Assembly: GCA_022797215.1 (NCBI GenBank)
Contig: JAAWKD010000016.1
Span: 1 to 47,965 of the forward strand
Reading direction: 5' to 3'
From: Clostridia bacterium
Lineage (GTDB): Bacteria; Bacillota; Clostridia; TANB77; CAG-508
DNA length: 47,965 nucleotides
Shown here one piece after another: positions 26,566 through 34,955 of the stretch. The notes below the pieces were generated by a model. That model saw only the letters and a list, made by a program, of their open reading frames with translations. It was not told the DNA's origin and did not search any database. The translations under genes were made by a program, and so were the position numbers. Each line of letters opens with the position of its first letter. Position 1 is the stretch's first letter.

Positions 26566-29089
26566 GTGTTTCAAAATATAGCAAAAGATTTTAGGGAAGA
26601 AAGTCAACAAACCAATACACAACCAAATAAAAGAACAATGAAAGAGATAGTAAAAAATCTTTTTTCAATACAAAATATCCTTTTATATACAATCAGTTTT
26701 TTAATATCAATGGTGGGATTTAGTAGTGAGAACTTAATACTAAGTCTTAGCCCATTTGCCATCAGCTTTTTAGCTGCAATGTTAAGCAATTACTCTCCCA
26801 TTGGTATTGTATATGTACTAACACTAATTGGTACTTGGATTAGATTTGGACCAAATGGTACACTAAGTTATTTTCTCACAACATTAGTATTCTTTGCCGT
26901 AACTCTATTAAAAAGACCAAAAATAGAGGAATTGGTAAATGAAAAAAGAAGATTAGGTTTTAGACTATTTTTATCAGTATTAACTGTACAAATTGTACCA
27001 ATGTTTTTTAGAAGTTTTTACATATATGATGTATTAACTAGTATCATGTTAGCAGTTAGTTGTTTTGTATTTTATAAGATATTTGCTAATAGTATTTTAA
27101 TCATAAAAGAATTAGGTAAAAAAACAGTTTTTTCTGTAGAAGAAGTTATGGGGACAAGCCTGTTATTAGCCATTACAGTTTGCTCCTTTGGTGACTTAGC
27201 AATTTGGGGATTCAGTATCAAAAATATTTTAAGCATTTTAATTGTCCTTGTGTTAGGATGGAAAAATGGAATGTTAGTTGGCGCAACTTCAGGTATTATG
27301 ATAGGAGTAACCTTGGGCATCATAGGAGACTCAGAGCCAATTCTCGTTGCATCTTATGCCATTTCTGGAATGATAGCAGGATTATTTAATAAACTTGGCA
27401 AAATTGGTGTAGTAATAGGTTTTATTTTAGGAAATATAGCATTAACCTACGTAGCTAACGGAAATACTGTACCAATCATCTTATTCCAAGAAATCCTAAT
27501 AGCATTTCTAGGATTATTAGCAGTTCCTAAAAAAGTAAAAATAGATATCGCAGATTTTATAGGAAAAGAAAAGTTATTACCAGAAACGACTATCACAGGA
27601 AGAAGTTTAACAGAAAATGAAGACGCAATTTTAAAATTAAACCATATGTCAGAAGCTATTCAAGATATGGCTAAAAGTTATCAAGAAGCAGCAAGCACAG
27701 TAGTTAGTGAAGAAGACTTAAAAAGGCAAGAATTATCTAATGAGCAGATTTTCTTAGAAGAATTAAGAATCAATTTACAGGAAATAGAAGAAAATATGCT
27801 TTATGAAGAAATAGAAGAAAACCAGGATAATATTGTAGATGACATTTTCAGACATCTATTAAAAGAAGAAATTATTACGGAAAAGGAACTTGTAGCGATT
27901 TTAGAAAAACATAATAATTATTTGGTAGGCTTTTACGAAAAAAATGAGCAAGTAATAGAAGATGTATCTAAAATGATAAAAGCAATTAATTCTGCTTACA
28001 GAATGAGTAAGATAAATTTCATTTGGAAAAAGAAAATGCAACAAAGCAAAAAAACTGTAGCTACACGGACTAGAAGGAGTATCACAAGCAATTTCACATT
28101 TAGCAGAAGAAATGAAAGAAGAACAAACAGAAGAAGATCCATTTGATGGTAAAAAACAAGAAATTCAAGCATTATTAAATGAAAAAGAAATTGAAACAGA
28201 GGGAATTAAAATCAAACAATTTCCTTCAGGAAGGTATCAAGTAGAAATATATCATAAGATTTGTGATGAAATAGAAGGAACAAAATGTAATATTAAAAAA
28301 ATAGGAAGAATTCTAAACAAAGTATTAGGAGATAAATTCTTAATTCAAGCACAAGAATGTGGACTAAGAGAAAATAAGGCAGGTTGCAAATTTACTTATT
28401 TATCAGATGACAAATATAGTGTTCAAATAGGGGTAGCAACAAGTACAAAGGCAGATTCAACTGTTTCAGGTGACAGTCATATCGAAACAAAATTAGAAGA
28501 CGGAAAATATTTGGTAGCAATTAGTGACGGAATGGGATCTGGACCAGAAGCAATGAAGAGTAGCAAAATAGCAGTAAAGATGCTAGAAAGATTATTCAAA
28601 GCAGGATTTGATAAAGAAACTTCATTAAATCTCATCAATTCTACTTTAGCAGCAACAGGCAAAGAAGATATGTATGCTACTTTAGACATTCAAATATTAG
28701 ACTTATTTGGTGGAAATATGGAATTTATTAAGAATGGAGCCTGTCCAACTTATGTTAAGAGAAATAAGGAAGTACAATTATTAAAAGCAATTACTTTACC
28801 AGCAGGAATTTTAGAAAAAAGTGACTTAGTCGTATATGATTACGACTTGCAAGAAGGCGATATTATCATTATGTGTAGTGATGGAGTTATAGAGGCTAAC
28901 TCAGAATATTTAAGTAAAGAACTATGGGTAAAATATTTATTAGAAGATTTACAAACAGATGACGCACAAAAAATAGCAAATTTAATTTTAGAAGAAGCTA
29001 TTGATAATGATTTTGGAAGACAAAAAGATGATATGACTGTAATTGCAGCAAAGATTAGCAAAAATCAAAAAGCTAAAATAGAGAATTAA
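26566..29089 (+). CDS. spoIIE: stage II sporulation protein E phosphatase, reading frame broken by one extra base
   Basis: Two overlapping frames together encode a complete SpoIIE of about 840 aa, the family's usual size. The first (GTG 26566, RBS AGGGGTGG) gives the multi-helix membrane half (about residues 35-320) and linker. The second gives the rest of the linker and the PP2C phosphatase, with metal-binding ISDGMGSGPEA and CSDGVIEAN. SpoIIE dephosphorylates SpoIIAA to release sigma-F in the forespore. The break lies at ACA CGG A (28063-28069): frame 0 runs on to a stop at 28144-28146, while dropping one base gives the family-like VAT-x-LEGVSQAISHLAEEM. A stop at 28058-28060 in the second frame means the shift cannot be earlier. 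Either sequence error, mutation or +1 recoding. Confidence 0.85.
28062..28069 (+). other. +1 frame break in spoIIE at TACACGGA
   Basis: Frame 0 reads ACA (28063-28065) CGG (28066-28068). Homology requires CTA at 28070 as the next Leu codon, so CGGA acts as one residue. The same octamer marks the frame break in acpS at 32480-32487. Confidence 0.75.
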
Positions 29090-29097
29090 AGAGAAAA

Positions 29098-29138
29098 CCA
29101 GTAAGAAACAATTAAAAAATTTCTTACTGGATTTTTTT
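29098..29138 (+). terminator. intrinsic terminator after spoIIE
   Basis: CCAGTAAGAAA (29098-29108) pairs perfectly with TTTCTTACTGG (29120-29130), followed by ATTTTTTT. Confidence 0.85.
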
Positions 29139-29141
29139 CCT

Positions 29142-29351
29142 TTAGGAGATTTTCTTATATAACACAGTTTTAACATAAATTCCAATTTCTTCATTACTTA
29201 AATTAAACATAGAGATTAACTTGTCTAGGATATCAGTTCTAGGTAGACATAGTTCTTTATCTATTCTAACATATTGCCTTAAGCTAATTTCTAGCATATT
29301 AGCCATTTCTTCTTGGGTATAACCAAATTGATTTCTTTTTTCTCTAATCAT
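29142..29351 (-). CDS. small XRE-family helix-turn-helix regulator
   Basis: A 69-aa protein that is almost only a Cro/C1-type DNA-binding domain: IREKRNQFGYTQEEMANMLEISLRQYVRI, with the TQEEMA helix and a recognition helix around SLRQYVRI. The last residues form a short helix and basic tail. AAGGTGAT precedes the minus-strand ATG at 29351. It is divergent from the WG-repeat operon, with two operator-like 15-mers at 29374-29414 between them. It is a paralogue of the regulator at 47369-47557, sharing MI(R/K)E.R, FGYTQEE-type and RQ..RI positions. The regulated gene is inferred from position only. Confidence 0.8.
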   Translation of the reverse strand: MIREKRNQFGYTQEEMANMLEISLRQYVRIDKELCLPRTDILDKLISMFNLSNEEIGIYVKTVLYKKIS

Positions 29352-29373
29352 ATGCTATCACCTTGACAAATTA

Positions 29374-29414
29374 TGACATAAAACGGCAATAAAATGTATT
29401 GACATTTAATGGCA
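29374..29414. promoter_or_regulatory. two operator-like 15-mers upstream of the XRE gene
   Basis: TGACATAAAACGGCA (29374-29388) and TGACATTTAATGGCA (29400-29414) are direct copies 26 bases apart. The second is nearly palindromic (TGACATT and TGCCATT half-sites). They lie just upstream of the minus-strand regulator start at 29351. Confidence 0.5.
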
Positions 29415-29467
29415 TAATTAAATGTAACTAAAAACACTCTAAGGAAAACTTTGAAAATGCCTTGTCA

Positions 29468-29496
29468 TAGACAATAGAAGTATGATATAGTATAAT
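29468..29496 (+). promoter_or_regulatory. promoter of the WG-repeat/acpS/tatD operon
   Basis: TAGACA (29468-29473), 17-base spacer, TATAAT (29491-29496). The -35 box lies in a small palindrome, TTGTC-ATA-GACAA (29462-29474), a possible operator. Confidence 0.5.
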
Positions 29497-29558
29497 TGTC
29501 AATCAATAAAACTATTTTAAACTTAGCAGTTGACGAACAATACTAGGAGGAATTTTAA

Positions 29559-31085
29559 ATGAGTAGTGGTGCTAAAAGATATAGTGGCGAAAAGAAAAAG
29601 CTAAATATGAAAAAAATATTTGCAGTCATTATCGCATTAGCAGTTATCGTTATGGTAGTAGTAGGAATTAGTAAACTACTAAGTGGTGAAATTGGAACAG
29701 AAGAAAAAACAGTAGCAAACCAATACTTTGCAGTATATACAAATGAAAAATGGGGGGTCATCAATTCTAAAGGGGATACCATCATCAAACCAGAATATGA
29801 TGAAACAATTATCATTCCAGACAGTAAAAAAGATGTCTTCCTTTGTACCTATGATGTTAATTACATAGAGGGGTCTTATAAGGCAAAAGTAATCAACGAA
29901 AAAGGAAAAGAAATTATAACAGGATATGATACGATTCAAGCATTGGAAAATTATGATGACAATAATAATTTATGGTATGAAACAGATGCCTTATTAGTTT
30001 CAAAATCTGGAAAATACGGACTAGTGGACTTTAAGGGAAAAGAACTTTTAAAATGTGAATATGATTCTATTGAAGCCCTAAAAGGTGTTAAAAATAGTAT
30101 TCTAATTCAAAAAGATGGAAAATATGGATTAGTAGATCATATTGGAGCAACAATTATAGAAACAGAATATAAAGAAATAAAACCAATTTCTAACGAATAT
30201 GCAAATGGATATATTGTTACCAATAGTAGTAATCAAAAAGGTGTTATTGGAAGAGATAAAGCCATAGCAGTAGAAATAAAATATCAAGATGTACAAGCTA
30301 TTTATGGAAATGGAAATTATGTTGTAAAAGAAAATGACAAATGGGAAATTATCAATAGTGAAGGAACAATATATTTAAAAGGCAAATTTGATAAAGTAAA
30401 ATCTATTGATGGACAAAATGTGGTTATAATTTCTAATAACAAGTATGGTGTTGTTACTTTAACAGGTGAAACAAAAATAGATACCAAATATCAAGATATT
30501 ACTTATGCTTGTGATGATAACTATATATTCAAAGAAAAAAATCAATATGGAATTATCAATTTAGCAGGAGAAAAGAAAATTAAAGAAAGCTATGAAAGCT
30601 TAATATATCGAACAGAAAGCGGAATTTTCGAAGGAGATAAAGCAAACTTAGCAGATACAGACTTTATTGGAAGTGACTTAACAGTAAAGCTAAAAGGCAT
30701 TCTTTCTGAGATAAATACAGAATTAGGATATATGAAGGTTAGGGTAGGAAGTGAATACAAATATTATAATTTCAAATTTGAAGAAAAAAGTAGTAAAGAA
30801 TTATTAAAAGGAAATACATTATTCTTAGATAAAAAAGACGAAAAATATGGATATGTAAATAAAGATGGTATAGTAGTAGTAGATTATATTTATGATGACG
30901 CTAGAGAGCAAAATGAATTTGGATATGCCAGTGTAAAAAAAGATGGAATGTGGGGATGTATTGACTCTAAAGGAAAACAAGTTATTGCACCATCTTATGC
31001 ATTAGAAAATGCTTCTTTAATCGAATTTATTCATAAATGGCATAGAGGAGAAGACCTAAACCTAAATTACTATACTGACAAATAA
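29559..31085 (+). CDS. membrane-anchored WG-repeat protein
   Basis: A 508-aa protein with a short basic cytoplasmic tail, one membrane helix (about residues 18-40, IFAVIIALAVIVMVVVGI) and an extracellular region of about nine WG/YG repeats. Examples are KWGVINSKGDTIIKPEYDE, KYGLVDFKGKELLKCEYD, KYGVVTLTGETKIDTKY and MWGCIDSKGKQVIAPSY. Such repeats build beta-propeller-like folds whose ligands are mostly unknown. AGGAGG precedes ATG 29559. It heads an operon with a tail-anchored unknown, acpS and tatD. A non-WG stretch of about 60 residues interrupts the array at about 370-430. Confidence 0.85.
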   Translation: MSSGAKRYSGEKKKLNMKKIFAVIIALAVIVMVVVGISKLLSGEIGTEEKTVANQYFAVYTNEKWGVINSKGDTIIKPEYDETIIIPDSKKDVFLCTYDVNYIEGSYKAKVINEKGKEIITGYDTIQALENYDDNNNLWYETDALLVSKSGKYGLVDFKGKELLKCEYDSIEALKGVKNSILIQKDGKYGLVDHIGATIIETEYKEIKPISNEYANGYIVTNSSNQKGVIGRDKAIAVEIKYQDVQAIYGNGNYVVKENDKWEIINSEGTIYLKGKFDKVKSIDGQNVVIISNNKYGVVTLTGETKIDTKYQDITYACDDNYIFKEKNQYGIINLAGEKKIKESYESLIYRTESGIFEGDKANLADTDFIGSDLTVKLKGILSEINTELGYMKVRVGSEYKYYNFKFEEKSSKELLKGNTLFLDKKDEKYGYVNKDGIVVVDYIYDDAREQNEFGYASVKKDGMWGCIDSKGKQVIAPSYALENASLIEFIHKWHRGEDLNLNYYTDK

Positions 31086-31117
31086 CATAAGAAAACAAAT
31101 AAAGAGGTAAACAAAAG

Positions 31118-32350
31118 ATGGATTTTAAAATGAAATATCAGTATACTTATTTTATTTATTCTTATCTAATTGAAGAAAAAAAGTATCAAAGTTATATCTA
31201 TCAACTACTAAAAAGTCCAAATTGCAAATTAAAGCTATTTGACCGTAAAAAAGATGTAGGAATTGATACCTATTTTCTACCAGAATTAAAAGAGAAGATG
31301 TTTTGGTCGTTAGAAAAGAAACTAAGTGAAATAAAACAACTCGAAACAATGGATAAGAAAATGCAAGCTACAATACTTAGTCAGCAACCTTGTAATATAT
31401 TTGAATATACCCTAGAAGGAGATGTTCCAGGAAAAATTGGAGAAGCAGGAGGAATCTTTTTCGATATTACTAAGGTAGAACTTGTGTGCTTTAGCACAGG
31501 AGTATGCTTTTTAATGCTAAAAACAGCATTAACAGAAAACCAGAACTTTTCTGATGTACTCAACTTTAATTATAAATTTAGAGATATTAATTCGAAAGCA
31601 GAACATAGCAAATTATATGAAGCAATTAAAATTCAAACTGGAAAACTCAATAATATGCAATCCTTTTCAGACTTTATTAGAAAAATTGCAGGGCATAATT
31701 TAAAGGCAAAACAAATTAACTTAGATACAGACAGGCTAATTACTTATTCTTATGTTTGCTTAAATCAAGCCAGTTGGAATGAAAATACAGATATAAACTT
31801 ATTAGAAAAAGAATTTGAAAAATTTAGAATGGTAAAGTCAGCAAGAGAACAAACAGAAGATGTTTCACTCAAAGAAGCATATACCTATCATGAGAAATAC
31901 CTTTATTATGGTTTTTCCAATAATACTACCGTATTGCTAACCTGTGATAATAACATAAAGAATTATACCACTTTGCCTTTTCAATTTGAAAATGAACAAT
32001 TATATCATTTTATTTTCAATCTATATAAAAAGGTATATCTCAAAAAGTTAAATTATGAATTTCAGCAAACAGAACAATTTGAAAGAATAAAAAAAGACTT
32101 TTTAACTTTTGCTAAAAAAGATTGGATTTATGAGATTACTTATAATGAAATAGGAAAGATATTAGAAAAATATTACACAGAAGAGCAGATTTTACAAACT
32201 ACTTTCCATAAGCTAAAGCAAAAGTATGATTTGCTCTATAAAGATTATGAGATTAGTAAGAATAAGAAAAGCAATAAATGGCTTATTGTACTTATGATTA
32301 TTCTGATAGCTATTAATTTAGTTAGTATTATATTTTTTGCTAGTAGGTAG
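31118..32350 (+). CDS. tail-anchored protein of unknown function
   Basis: A 410-aa protein that I cannot assign to a family. It is soluble and helix-rich for about 385 residues, with YTYFIYSYLIEEKKYQSYIYQLL near the N-terminus and a Gly-rich GDVPGKIGEAGGIFFDI at about 103-120. A coiled-coil-like segment (about 345-385) precedes a single C-terminal membrane helix (KWLIVLMIILIAINLVSIIFF). That topology would put nearly the whole protein in the cytoplasm. RBS AAGAGGTAA precedes ATG 31118; it starts 32 bases after the WG-repeat gene, so the two may act together across the membrane. Confidence 0.6.
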   Translation: MDFKMKYQYTYFIYSYLIEEKKYQSYIYQLLKSPNCKLKLFDRKKDVGIDTYFLPELKEKMFWSLEKKLSEIKQLETMDKKMQATILSQQPCNIFEYTLEGDVPGKIGEAGGIFFDITKVELVCFSTGVCFLMLKTALTENQNFSDVLNFNYKFRDINSKAEHSKLYEAIKIQTGKLNNMQSFSDFIRKIAGHNLKAKQINLDTDRLITYSYVCLNQASWNENTDINLLEKEFEKFRMVKSAREQTEDVSLKEAYTYHEKYLYYGFSNNTTVLLTCDNNIKNYTTLPFQFENEQLYHFIFNLYKKVYLKKLNYEFQQTEQFERIKKDFLTFAKKDWIYEITYNEIGKILEKYYTEEQILQTTFHKLKQKYDLLYKDYEISKNKKSNKWLIVLMIILIAINLVSIIFFASR

Positions 32351-32387
32351 TAAAAAGCTTAAATATAAAAGAAAAAGAGGAAGAAAA

Positions 32388-32763
32388 ATGCAAATACAGA
32401 CAGGAATAGACATAATAGAAGTAAAAAGAATTCAAGAAGCAATTGAAAAGCAAGGAGAAAAATTTTTACAAAGAATCTATACACGGAGAAGAAATTGCAT
32501 ATTGTGACCACACTGAGAAAATGAAGTATCAGCATTATGCAGCAAGATTTGCAGCAAAAGAAGCGGTATTCAAAGCAATATCAAGTAGACTACCTAGTGG
32601 AATAGGAGATGTATGGACAAAAATAGAAATACAAAACGATGATACACATAAGCCAACAGCAAACTTAGAAAGGCTAAATTTAGGAGATATTGAAAGTATG
32701 GATTTAAGCCTTTCACATATAGAAAAATATGCTGTTGCAAGTTTTTCAATTATTTTTAAATAG
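32388..32763 (+). CDS. acpS: holo-[acyl-carrier-protein] synthase, reading frame broken by one extra base
   Basis: Joining two frames gives a complete AcpS of about 124 aa. Frame one, from ATG 32388 (RBS AAAGAGGAAG), gives MQIQTGIDIIEVKRI...FLQRIYT, with the GIDI metal site. The other frame continues EEIAYC...ARFAAKEAVFKAISSRLPSGIG, the substrate and CoA-binding core. AcpS transfers phosphopantetheine from CoA to acyl carrier protein and is normally essential. Frame one stops at 32505-32507 after 39 residues. The break is at ACA CGG A (32481-32487): dropping one base restores IYT-x-EEIAYC. A downstream ATG-only reading from 32521 would lack the N-terminal catalytic Asp. Same octamer as in spoIIE. 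Confidence 0.85.
32480..32487 (+). other. +1 frame break in acpS at TACACGGA
   Basis: Frame 0 reads ACA (32481-32483) CGG (32484-32486); homology resumes with GAA at 32488. CGGA thus takes the place of one residue, exactly as in spoIIE. Confidence 0.75.
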
Positions 32764-32807
32764 ACCTTTATAAATTTATTATAAATAGATAGAAGGAGAA
32801 GGAATCA

Positions 32808-33599
32808 GTGGAATTGTTTGATTCACATGCCCATTACAATGATGAGAAGTTTGACCAAGATAGAGAAGAAGTTTTACAAGCAATTCAGGAGGAAGGTGTA
32901 ACAAAATTAATTTGTGCAGGATATAGTGTAGAATCTTCCCAAAAAGCAGTTGAAATTGCTAAAGAATATGAAAGTATTTATGCTATTGTAGGTATTTCTC
33001 CAAATGATATACCAACCCAAGGAATAGAATATGAAAGAACTCTAATTCAACAATTACAACAAATTCAAGAATTAGCGAAACGAGAAAAAGTAGTAGCAAT
33101 TGGGGAAATTGGTTTAGATTATTATTGGAATAAAGAAAATAAAGAAGAACAAAAATTAGCTTTTCAAAAGCAAATAGAAATAGCCAATCAGTTAAATTTG
33201 CCAATTGTCATTCATACAAGAGAAGCAGTTTATGATACCTTAGAAATATTAAAAAGCGAAATAAGACCAATCAAAAAAGGCATATTTCACTGTTGCCCAC
33301 TCAATTTAGACTTAATTCGTGAAGGCTTAAAACTTGGATTTTATATCTCTTTTGCAGGTCCAATTACTTTTAAAAATGCGAAAAATGCCCAAGAAGCCAT
33401 TAGAGCAGTGCCATTAGAAAGAATTTTAATAGAAACAGATAGCCCTTATTTAGCACCAGAGCCTAGAAGAGGAACACGTAATGACTCTAGAAATGTGAAA
33501 TATATGGCAGAGAAAATAGCACAAGAAAAAAGTGTTCTAGTAGAAGAAATAGCAAAGATTACTTATGAAAATGCAAAAAGAATTTTCGAAATAAAATAA
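32808..33599 (+). CDS. tatD: TatD family metal-dependent DNase
   Basis: A 263-aa amidohydrolase-fold enzyme with the full TatD set: FDSHAHYNDEKF (HxH metal site, residues 3-14), AIGEIGLDYYW (Glu ligand), VIHTREA, FHCC and LIETDSPYLAPEPRRGTRND (Asp ligand). Family members are metal-dependent 3'-5' exonucleases and deoxyribonucleases linked to DNA repair. Start is GTG 32808 with AGAAGGAGAAGG just upstream. It is the last gene of the operon that includes acpS. No clear terminator follows. Confidence 0.93.
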   Translation: MELFDSHAHYNDEKFDQDREEVLQAIQEEGVTKLICAGYSVESSQKAVEIAKEYESIYAIVGISPNDIPTQGIEYERTLIQQLQQIQELAKREKVVAIGEIGLDYYWNKENKEEQKLAFQKQIEIANQLNLPIVIHTREAVYDTLEILKSEIRPIKKGIFHCCPLNLDLIREGLKLGFYISFAGPITFKNAKNAQEAIRAVPLERILIETDSPYLAPEPRRGTRNDSRNVKYMAEKIAQEKSVLVEEIAKITYENAKRIFEIK

Positions 33600-33733
33600 A
33601 TTTTGTAAAAATAGTCATATCTATGTACAAGCCTGCATATAATATACTAATAGATGCTTTTCGAAATTTGCCATTTTTGCAATATTTTACAAACCTAAGG
33701 CAGGGAAGGACTTACGTCAAAACCTACGGAAAT

Positions 33734-33762
33734 TTGACATTTCTTAACAAAAATGGTATAAT
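33734..33762 (+). promoter_or_regulatory. sigma-A consensus promoter of the SleB-type hydrolase gene
   Basis: Perfect TTGACA (33734-33739), 17-base spacer, perfect TATAAT (33757-33762), 39 bases before the start codon. This is the strongest consensus promoter in the window. Confidence 0.75.
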
Positions 33763-33801
33763 GTAGTTGTTGGTCTTGAATAAAGGAGGGAACAATATCT
33801 T

Positions 33802-34815
33802 ATGAAAAATGATGATAAAGCATCAATATCGCTGAAGAAGATCTTATGCATTAGCTTAATCTTTATTCTAATTATGGCAGCAAGTGTAATGGCAGGAAAT
33901 GCAACATTCCGTAATGTTAAAATAGTTTTAGCTAGTGGATATGAAATGAATGTACTAACAAGCAAGACAAAAGTATCAGAGATACTTGATGAAAACCACA
34001 TTATTCTGTTAGATGATGAAAAGGTAGTACCTGATTTAGAATCAGAACTATCTGATAACAAGACAATTAAAATTTCTAAAAAGACAGAACAAGAAATTGA
34101 AGAAGCAGACATTAGTGAAACATCTGAAGATATTACAGCAGAAGAAATTTTAAAAAATTATGATACTATTGTTGAAAAAATAGTAGTCAAAAAAGTAAAA
34201 ATCCCATATGAAACAATTACAAAAAATGTTGCATCTGGAAAAGGTGCAAAACAAGACAGAATTGTACAATATGGTGTAGATGGATTAAAAGAAGTTACTT
34301 ATAAAGTAAAATATCAAAATAAAAAAGAAATTGAGAAGAAAGAAATATCTTCAAAGGTTATTAAAAAACCAGTTAATAAAATTGTTGAAGTAAGAAACAA
34401 GCAAACAATAACAACTAGATCAAATAATGGACCAAGAGTAAGTTATGCATCAGGAAAATGGAGCTACTCAGAAGCAGAATTAGACTTACTATGTGCTATT
34501 ACAGCACAAGAAGCATCTTCAAGCTATAATGCTTCACTTGCAGTTATTACTACTGCATGTAATAGAGCAGCAAGTAGTAGATGGAAATATAATGGAACAG
34601 ATCCATTAAGCCAATATAAAGCTCCAGGGCAATTCTGTTACTCAATTGATAGCCACTGGGTAAAAAGACTAAATGGTAACTATCCAGCACACGTGAAACA
34701 AGCGGTAATTGATGCCTTAAATGGCAAAAGAAATCATAATTACTTATCATTCCGTTCAGCAGGATGTGCATCAGGAGTTAACATAGGTGGAAATGTATAT
34801 TTCAATGCAATGTAA
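33802..34815 (+). CDS. cell-wall hydrolase with G5 and SleB/CwlJ-type domains
   Basis: A 337-aa exported protein: N-terminal signal anchor (about residues 12-32), a DUF348-like segment (VLASGYEMNVLTSKTKVSEIL), an acidic linker, a G5 domain (about 130-200, VKKVKIPYETITKNVASGKGAKQ...) and a C-terminal Hydrolase_2 (SleB/CwlJ) domain from about 225 (AELDLLCAITAQEASSSYNASLAV, ending GGNVYFNAM). The catalytic-type Glu is in AQEAS. These domains cleave peptidoglycan, classically spore cortex, but the vegetative consensus promoter suggests expression in growing cells. Start ATG 33802 follows AAAGGAGGG with a long spacing of about 11 bases. Confidence 0.85.
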   Translation: MKNDDKASISLKKILCISLIFILIMAASVMAGNATFRNVKIVLASGYEMNVLTSKTKVSEILDENHIILLDDEKVVPDLESELSDNKTIKISKKTEQEIEEADISETSEDITAEEILKNYDTIVEKIVVKKVKIPYETITKNVASGKGAKQDRIVQYGVDGLKEVTYKVKYQNKKEIEKKEISSKVIKKPVNKIVEVRNKQTITTRSNNGPRVSYASGKWSYSEAELDLLCAITAQEASSSYNASLAVITTACNRAASSRWKYNGTDPLSQYKAPGQFCYSIDSHWVKRLNGNYPAHVKQAVIDALNGKRNHNYLSFRSAGCASGVNIGGNVYFNAM

Positions 34816-34860
34816 TAAAAAATAAGAATAAAACGGGGAAAAATCATAAAATTAATAAAT

Positions 34861-34888
34861 AAAAACGTGATTTTTTCACGTTTTTTAT
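34861..34888 (+). terminator. intrinsic terminator after the SleB-type gene
   Basis: AAAAACGTGA (34861-34870) pairs with TCACGTTTTT (34876-34885); T-rich sequence follows (TATTTACTTTTTTTT). Confidence 0.8.
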
Positions 34889-34914
34889 TTACTTTTTTTT
34901 TAGAAGGTGATATT

Positions 34915-34953
34915 ATGCCAATGAAAAAATATAAAAAAGGACATGGAGAGTAA
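34915..34953 (+). CDS. possible 12-residue leader peptide upstream of exoA
   Basis: ATG 34915 to TAA 34951-34953 encodes MPMKKYKKGHGE. AAGGTG stands five bases upstream, and the stop lies just after the GGAGAG that serves exoA, so translation could be coupled. It may be a leader peptide, a remnant of a longer gene, or chance. Confidence 0.3.
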   Translation: MPMKKYKKGHGE

Positions 34954-34955
34954 AA

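Noticed and set aside
28048-28054. A-run slippage as the cause of the spoIIE frame break
   Set aside because: Shifting frame there would meet the TAG at 28058-28060, so the break must lie further downstream.
33600-33733. Possible c-di-AMP (ydaO-type) riboswitch before the SleB-type hydrolase
   Set aside because: Such hydrolases are often under that riboswitch, but the conserved sequence blocks are absent, and the perfect promoter at 33734-33762 leaves only a short leader.
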